Assembly (NCBI GenBank): GCA_021789945.1
Contig: JAJYIS010000003.1
Span: 1 to 55,616, forward strand
Length of the DNA stretch: 55,616 bases
From: Thermoplasmata archaeon
Lineage (GTDB): Archaea; Thermoplasmatota; Thermoplasmata; UBA10834
Direction of reading: 5' to 3'
Shown here: piece after piece, positions 50,243 to 55,616 of the stretch
Position numbering within the stretch: position 1 is the first letter of the stretch
Layout of the letters: every line of letters begins with the position of its first letter
Made by a program: the position numbers and the translations under genes
Notes under the pieces: model-generated
Databases searched by the model: none
What the model was told of the DNA's origin: nothing
Seen by the model: the letters and a program-made list of their open reading frames with translations, nothing else

Positions 50243-50524
50243 TCATCTCTGATCTAGTATCTTGATGAGGTGGAACCCGAACTTCGTCTTGACGGGCCCG
50301 ACCACATTGCCCTTCTCTCCCTCGAACGCGGCCTTCTCGAACTCCTGGACCATCTGGCCTTTGCCGAACCAACCGAGGTCTCCGCCCTGCTTTCCGGACG
50401 GACAATCTGAGTGCTTCTTTGCGAGGTCTGCGAAGCTCACTCCAGCGTTCAACTTCGTGAGCAGATCCTTCGCCTGGTCTTCCGACTTCACAAGAATGTG
50501 CGCTGCGTGGACTTGCTTTGGCAT
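50243..50524 (-). CDS. Parvulin-type peptidyl-prolyl isomerase
   Basis: VHAAHILVKSEDQAKDLLTKLNAGVSFADLAKKHSDCPSGKQGGDLGWFGKGQMVQEFEKAAF. Confidence 0.93.
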   Translation of the reverse strand: MPKQVHAAHILVKSEDQAKDLLTKLNAGVSFADLAKKHSDCPSGKQGGDLGWFGKGQMVQEFEKAAFEGEKGNVVGPVKTKFGFHLIKILDQR

Positions 50525-50913
50525 ATGGCCTCGATAGGTCGCGTACGGGTTAAAATCTTCTGCATGGCGTGTCGTCTCGATTTTTCGTACTTTTTCCGGC
50601 GCGCGTCTGCATGTATGGCTGCCTTTCTGGATGTATTCCCAAGTGCCCTTGAACGCTGGATTTCACTAGCGCGGGCGGGTCAAATCTCCTCTTGATCTCG
50701 TTGCTCAATGCCCTCGATTCTGCAGTTAAATCCCCCTCAATTCTGCTGTGATTCTGTGCGTTTGATTTGGTCCGATTTTGCACCATAAGTCGGTGATTCC
50801 CAAGCGTGTACAGCATAGAGCTATATTCTTTGATGTATTATAGTTTCTAAGATTACTAGGTTGATATGGGCGCTATACATTCGTTCCCACGAGAAGAGAC
50901 CTGGCAGGATTCC

Positions 50914-50931
50914 CAGTCTGCGCCCAGACTG
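50914..50931. other. Stem-loop CAGTCTG-CGCC-CAGACTG in a long non-coding block
   Basis: Perfect 7-bp inverted repeat. Confidence 0.45.
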
Positions 50932-51266
50932 AGACTGTGGCTATCGCTCTTGCGTGCAGCCTAATGTGGCCAGTAGGGTCGTCCAGATGTTAACTAGATG
51001 GTCTTCAGAGGGCGTTCCAGATCTCATAGAACTGCGGATCTGAGCCTGGTCGCATCTGGGTCGGGGATGACGGAGCGCACGAGAAGCTGAAGGGCACGTA
51101 TGCGGAGTCTGCCACGTTATAGCATGACAAGGAACCCCACCGTGATATAACTTAGCACGCTGTCGGCTGCTGTCGGACGACATTATCGAATAATGATTCA
51201 ATAAGTGACTAGGTATCTAATGCGCATAAATTAGTATAGCTAATAAGTATAATGAATGCTGGTGTC

Positions 51267-51285
51267 TTGCCCCCGTAGGGGGCAA
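51267..51285. other. Stem-loop TTGCCCCC-GTA-GGGGGCAA in a long non-coding block
   Basis: Perfect 8-bp inverted repeat with 3-nt loop. Confidence 0.5.
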
Positions 51286-51498
51286 AGTGGGGAAGTAGCT
51301 CCTAGGATCGGGGGTTTTGCTGTTTCCTCATGGTGTTTTTCTGGTTTGCAGCTCTTCCGTGATACGAAATGTCATGCTCCTGAACTCGATCCCCTTCTGG
51401 TTGGCTCGTTCTATGGGGGCGGAAAAACCGTGACGTCAACAAATAGGGTATTTGTCGCCGTTTTCACGAGGGAAAGCAGGGGGCGGAGGCTGCTGAGG

Positions 51499-51518
51499 GC
51501 ATTTTGCAGCGAAAATGC
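51499..51518. promoter_or_regulatory. Inverted repeat GCATTTT-GCAGCG-AAAATGC upstream of the recombinase
   Basis: Perfect 7-bp arms just upstream of a TTTAAATA element and the recombinase gene. Confidence 0.4.
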
Positions 51519-51591
51519 GACATTTTAAATATGCTCAAAACTCATGCTTTTGTCGGACAATCGTCCGAAGCGAAGGGATGGGGAATCTAGC

Positions 51592-52248
51592 ATGCGCAAG
51601 TATCTCAAGCAGGATGAGCTAAGGGCCCTGCTCGAGGCTCCGAGACGGATGAGGGACCGTCTCATCATCAAACTTCTCTATGAAACGGGGATGAGGGTGG
51701 GCGAGCTCGTCGCCTTGACAATCGGTGACGTGGATCTCGAGGCGAGCGAGATCACGATACAGGAGGCGAAGAGGCACAAGGAGGGCAGGAAGGTCCCCCT
51801 TGTCAACAGCTGGACGAAGACGATGTTGCGTGACTACATCGGGACGAGGAAGGTCTGGAAGGACCCGCTTTTCGTCTCGAACAAGAGGATGCCGCTGTCC
51901 AGGCGCCAGGTGGAGAGGCTGATCTCCAACTACGGCGCCCAGATCGGCCTGGACAAGGACAAGAGGCACCCGCACGTGCTGCGCCACACGCATGCCGTCT
52001 ACTCCCTGAAGTCTGGCATCGACCTCAGGACGCTGCAGCAGAACCTCGGCCATTCCAGCATAGAGGTGACCGCCATCTACCTCACCATGGACATCGACGA
52101 CAGGAAGGAGGAGTACTCCAAGCACCCGCTGCCGTCGACCGAGAACGATTCTGAGGAAGTGGCCGAGCCCAAGGCCGAACACGAGAGCGATGGGCCAGCG
52201 GTGGCCTCGAATCACAGCACCTCGTTTGTGATCGGGAGCGGCGTATAG
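51592..52248 (+). CDS. Minimal tyrosine recombinase/integrase (catalytic domain only)
   Basis: LLYETGMRVGELVALTIGDVD, HPHVLRHTHAVYSL, LQQNLGHSSIEVTAIYLTMD: Arg/His-Arg/His/Tyr residues present. Confidence 0.88.
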   Translation: MRKYLKQDELRALLEAPRRMRDRLIIKLLYETGMRVGELVALTIGDVDLEASEITIQEAKRHKEGRKVPLVNSWTKTMLRDYIGTRKVWKDPLFVSNKRMPLSRRQVERLISNYGAQIGLDKDKRHPHVLRHTHAVYSLKSGIDLRTLQQNLGHSSIEVTAIYLTMDIDDRKEEYSKHPLPSTENDSEEVAEPKAEHESDGPAVASNHSTSFVIGSGV

Positions 52249-52317
52249 TTTACGGCTATACTATTAAACTAGATAAACTATTTTCATATATTATTATATC
52301 AAATAACTAGAACGGCC

Positions 52318-52341
52318 CTGCCCCGAGGATTTTCGGGGCAG
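52318..52341. terminator. Hairpin CTGCCCCGA-GGATTT-TCGGGGCAG downstream of the recombinase
   Basis: Perfect 9-bp stem with 6-nt loop between recombinase and rfcL; no strong T-run, so terminator role uncertain. Confidence 0.5.
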
Positions 52342-52395
52342 TTGTCCCTCGCGCACGATTAATCTATAATACGGGTCGGGCGATGTTGAAGAAGA

Positions 52396-53784
52396 ATGCA
52401 GGAACCGTGGACCGAGAAGTATCGTCCAAGGTCGCTCAGGGATATCATCGGTAATGAGATGGCCGTCCGTGCGATGAGGCGGTGGGCCGAATCCTGGACC
52501 TCTGGCATGCCGAGGAGGAAGGCGCTAGTGCTTATGGGGGAGCCCGGTATCGGGAAGACCAGCGCCGCCCTCGCCCTCGCGACCGACATGAGATGGGACC
52601 ACATCGAGATGAACGCCTCGGACCACAGGAACGCCTCGTCAATCCAGAGCGTCGCAGGCGCCGGCTCGGCGAACCAGACCTTCTCGGACTCGGGCGAGTT
52701 CATGTCGACCAGCCGGGGCATGAGGAAGCTGGTGATCCTCGACGAGGCGGACAACCTGTTCGGGAACCAGGACAGGGGAGGCGCGAAGGCCATATCGGAG
52801 ACGATAAGGGACTCCGGCCAGCCCATCATCCTGATCGTGAACGACTACAACGAGCTCGCGAGGAAGTCCCCCGCCGTGAAGACTCTCGCGGAGAAGGCGG
52901 TCTTCTCAAGGCTTTCTGCGGCGGAGGTGATGAGGGTGCTGAAATCCATCCTGGCGAGCGAGGACCTGACCGTCCCTGCGGCGGTCCTGGAGAGGATATC
53001 CGCCAACGCGGGCGGCGACCTCAGGGCCGCGATCAACGACCTCCAGATGATCACCGAGGGGAGGACCGATTTCGAGCACGTCGACGCTGACGCGCTCGGC
53101 AAGCGCAACCAGGACAAGGAGATGCAGGATGTCTTCAGGGCGATGTTCAGGTCGCAGAGCATCAGGGACGCGCGGGACTCTACTTTCGGCCTGGACATGA
53201 CCCCGGACGACCTCATCATGTGGATCGAGGAGAGCGCCCCCGCAGAGATCAGGGAGCCAGCCTGCCTGGCCGGAGCGTTCGACTCGATATCGAAGTCGGA
53301 CGTCTTCCTGGGCCGCACCAGGCAGCTCCAGCATTACGGCCTATGGGCGTACGCGAAGGAACTGATGACGGGCGGGGTCGCGCTCGCCAAGGCGGGAAGC
53401 CCGGGCCCGGGGCCTCCGGAGTACAGGTTCCCTGGCCAGTTCATCGTCATGTCGAGGGCGAAGGGCCCGCGCGCGGTCAGAAACGCGGTCGCGGACAAGG
53501 TCGCACAGTACACCCACACATCCAGGAGATGCGCTCTTGACTCCACTGTGCCGGTCCTATCGGTGATGGTCAAGAGGGACGACGAGTTGCTCCTCGAGAT
53601 GGGGAGGACCCTCGATCTGGACGATGCGGACGTCGGGTATCTCTTGGGGGTCGACCCCGACTCGAGCAGGGTCTCGCACGCGATGAACCGCATCAGGGGC
53701 GACGCTGCGCGGGCGGAGGATGCTGGCAAGGCCGAGAAGGGTCCTGGCCGGCCGAGGGGAAGGAAGGGACTGACTGAGTTCTGA
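52396..53784 (+). CDS. rfcL: Replication factor C large subunit
   Basis: PWTEKYRPRSLRDIIGNEMAV, GEPGIGKTSAALALA, MNASDHRN, ILDEADNLFGNQDRGGAKAI; ends RKGLTEF (possible minimal PIP-like tail). Confidence 0.95.
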   Translation: MQEPWTEKYRPRSLRDIIGNEMAVRAMRRWAESWTSGMPRRKALVLMGEPGIGKTSAALALATDMRWDHIEMNASDHRNASSIQSVAGAGSANQTFSDSGEFMSTSRGMRKLVILDEADNLFGNQDRGGAKAISETIRDSGQPIILIVNDYNELARKSPAVKTLAEKAVFSRLSAAEVMRVLKSILASEDLTVPAAVLERISANAGGDLRAAINDLQMITEGRTDFEHVDADALGKRNQDKEMQDVFRAMFRSQSIRDARDSTFGLDMTPDDLIMWIEESAPAEIREPACLAGAFDSISKSDVFLGRTRQLQHYGLWAYAKELMTGGVALAKAGSPGPGPPEYRFPGQFIVMSRAKGPRAVRNAVADKVAQYTHTSRRCALDSTVPVLSVMVKRDDELLLEMGRTLDLDDADVGYLLGVDPDSSRVSHAMNRIRGDAARAEDAGKAEKGPGRPRGRKGLTEF

Positions 53785-53797
53785 GAGGGTCGTCGCA

Positions 53798-54726
53798 TTG
53801 ACTTCGAGAACCGTTGAGCATCTGGAGAAGCAGCAGTACAGGCTCGTGGGGGAGAGCGGGGCGGTCAAGCTCTGCCACTGGATGCGCCAGAAGCTCTTGT
53901 ACGGGCGCCCGTGCTACAAGGAGGAGTTCTACGGGATCGAATGTCACCGCTGCCTCCAGATGACGCCCTCCGTGAATGTGTGCAACATGAGGTGCCTCTT
54001 CTGCTGGCGGTATCACGGGATGACAGGGTTCGAGGGAGCATCCCACACCGAGCCCGAGGCGCTCCTGGACGGATGCATCTCCGAGCAGAGGTTCCTCGTC
54101 TCGGGCTTCAAGGGGGATCCCAGGTGCGGCGAGAGGCTCTGGAATGAGGCGAGGGAGCCGAACCAGGTGGCCATATCGCTCTCCGGAGAGCCCACGCTGT
54201 ACCCGACCTCGGGGAGTTCATCGCGCTTTGCAAGAGGCGGGGCATGACGACCTTCCTTGTGACGAACGGCACCGTCCCAAAGGCGCTGGCCAACCTGTCG
54301 ACACTTCCCACTCAGCTCTATGTCACGGTCGCGGCCCCGAACAAGAAGCTGTTCGAGAGGCTCTGCGTCCCCCAGTCCTCCCGCGCTTGGGAGGGCCTGA
54401 TGGAGACTCTCGAGCTGCTGCCGTCACTATCCACCAGGACCGTCGTCAGGCACACGCTCGTGGACGGCTGGAACCTCGGCTGGGAGGACGAGTACGCAGA
54501 GCTGGACAGGCTGGCGGACCCGACCTTCGTCGAGCCCAAGGGGTACGTGTTCGTGGGAGACTCGCGCACTAGGATGACCGTCGGCAACATGCCCTCGCAC
54601 GCCTCCGTCAGGGAGTTCTCGGCGAGGCTCTCGAAGCGCTTGTCCCTAGACGTGCTCGGAGAGCGCGAGGATAGCAGGATCGTCCTGCTCGGCAGGAAGG
54701 GCGCGAAGCTCAGGGTGAGGGGCTAG
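53798..54726 (+). pseudogene. taw1: TYW1-like tRNA 4-demethylwyosine synthase (radical SAM) split by a single-base frameshift
   Basis: ORF 53798-54247 has CNMRCLFCWRYHG and SLSGEPTLYP; ORF 54244-54726 continues MTTFLVTNGT...; adding one base in CCC 54202-54204 restores YPDLGEFIALCKRRGMTTFLVTNGT. Confidence 0.85.
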
Positions 54727-54731
54727 AATGC

Positions 54732-55616
54732 TCACTTCAGCCTGATGGTCTCGAGGTTCATCGGCGCCCGGGTCTCGATGCCGAACTTCTTGTACAGGGT
54801 GCTTGCCAGGTCCGCGCACTTGAAGTCCTCACCGTGGCAGATGATGATGCGCTCTGGCCTCGGCTCGAGGGTGCTCACGTAGTTCACGAGCTGCCTCCTG
54901 TCCGAGTGGCCGGAGAAGCCGTCGACGTTCTCCACATCCATCTTGAGGTGCAGGTTGAGGGGCTTCCCCTTCTCGGTGAGGGTTATGTCCGACCAGCCCT
55001 TCTGGATCTTCCGGCCCATGGTGCCGTCCCCCTGGTAGCCGACGAACACGAGCGAGTTCTTGTCGTCGTCGCACCAGGCCTTGAAGTACTCCATCACCGG
55101 GCCGCCGTTCATCATGCCGCTCGTAGCGAGGACGATGCACGGCTCAGGGTCGTGGCAGATGCGCTCCCTCATCTCGGAGCTGTCCACGCGCTTGAATATG
55201 TCCGACAGGAACGGGTTCTCGCCCATCTGGAATATCTGCGTCCGGAGCTGGCTGTTGAGGTACTCCGGATACGCCGTGTGAATGGCAGTCGCCTCCCAGA
55301 TCATCCCGTCCAGGTAGACCGGGGCCCTCGGTATCTGGTGGTTCCTCATCTGCTCTTCGAGGACCAGCATGACCTCCTGGGACCTCCCGACCGCGAAGAC
55401 GGGTACGAGCACCCTGCCTCCGCGGACGAGGGTGGTGCGAACGATCTCCTTCAGCTGGTTGCCCGCCTCCTGCCTGCTGGGCTGCATGTCGTGGTATCCG
55501 CCGTATGTCGACTCGATGACCAAGGTCTCGAGCCTCGGGAACTTGTTGACCGATGCGTTGAACAGCCAGGACTTCTCGAACTTTATGTCGCCCGTGAAGG
55601 CGATGTTGTACAACCC
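54732..55616 (-). CDS. KH-CPSF beta-CASP ribonuclease (aCPSF1/FttA-like), C-terminal part (runs off the window)
   Basis: FTGDIKF, VIESTYGG, VLVPVFAVGRSQEVMLVLEE, LATSGMMNGGP, GFSGHSDRRQL, CHGE motifs. Confidence 0.92.
   Translation of the reverse strand, partial: GLYNIAFTGDIKFEKSWLFNASVNKFPRLETLVIESTYGGYHDMQPSRQEAGNQLKEIVRTTLVRGGRVLVPVFAVGRSQEVMLVLEEQMRNHQIPRAPVYLDGMIWEATAIHTAYPEYLNSQLRTQIFQMGENPFLSDIFKRVDSSEMRERICHDPEPCIVLATSGMMNGGPVMEYFKAWCDDDKNSLVFVGYQGDGTMGRKIQKGWSDITLTEKGKPLNLHLKMDVENVDGFSGHSDRRQLVNYVSTLEPRPERIIICHGEDFKCADLASTLYKKFGIETRAPMNLETIRLK

Noticed and set aside
50550-50816. 88-aa minus-strand ORF in the non-coding block
   Set aside because: No motif, polar low-confidence sequence, no clear start context; treated as non-coding.
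51290-51500. Origin recognition box-like G-rich strings (e.g. GAGGGAAAGCAGGGGG)
   Set aside because: Only loose resemblance, no repeated copies with consistent orientation and no orc1/cdc6 gene in the window.
50540-52380. Complete integrative element around the recombinase
   Set aside because: No flanking direct repeats, tRNA fragment or cargo genes seen; the only tRNA is about 8 kb away and intact.
1-55616. CRISPR array or defence island
   Set aside because: No regularly spaced direct repeats and no cas, restriction-modification or known defence genes recognised.

Overview
This 55.6 kb window is densely coding, GC-rich archaeal chromosome. The gene content (archaeal DnaG, RFC small and large subunits, thermosome, archaetidylserine pathway, FttA/aCPSF1-like beta-CASP nuclease, L40e, NreA, bat-type HTH) suggests Thermoplasmatota, but that placement is inference. 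Most of it is housekeeping: riboflavin/FAD genes, an ABC exporter, glyA, topA, purA, trm1, archaetidylserine synthase/decarboxylase, a KorABCD-like 2-oxoacid:ferredoxin oxidoreductase with an ADP-forming acyl-CoA synthetase beta subunit, nadA, aspS, fbp-tpiA, dnaG, one tRNA-Ser(CGA), apgM, thermosome and rfcL. I found no CRISPR array, rRNA or complete transposon. Points worth a second look: (1) a tandem ribbon-helix-helix protein with a perfect 9+3+9 palindrome at its own promoter; (2) a LonB-like AAA+ ATPase that ends where the protease domain should start and carries a zinc ribbon; (3) a single-base frameshift splitting a TYW1-like radical SAM gene; (4) an NreA-like repair gene in tandem with an SPL-like radical SAM gene; (5) a secreted LTD-PLD-PKD protein with two intact HKD motifs; (6) a degenerate Nudix protein encoded between Hjc-like and AspRS genes; (7) two palindromes bracketing the thermosome TATA box; (8) a roughly 1 kb hairpin-rich non-coding block beside a minimal tyrosine recombinase. 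All product calls come from reading the sequence; no database search was run.
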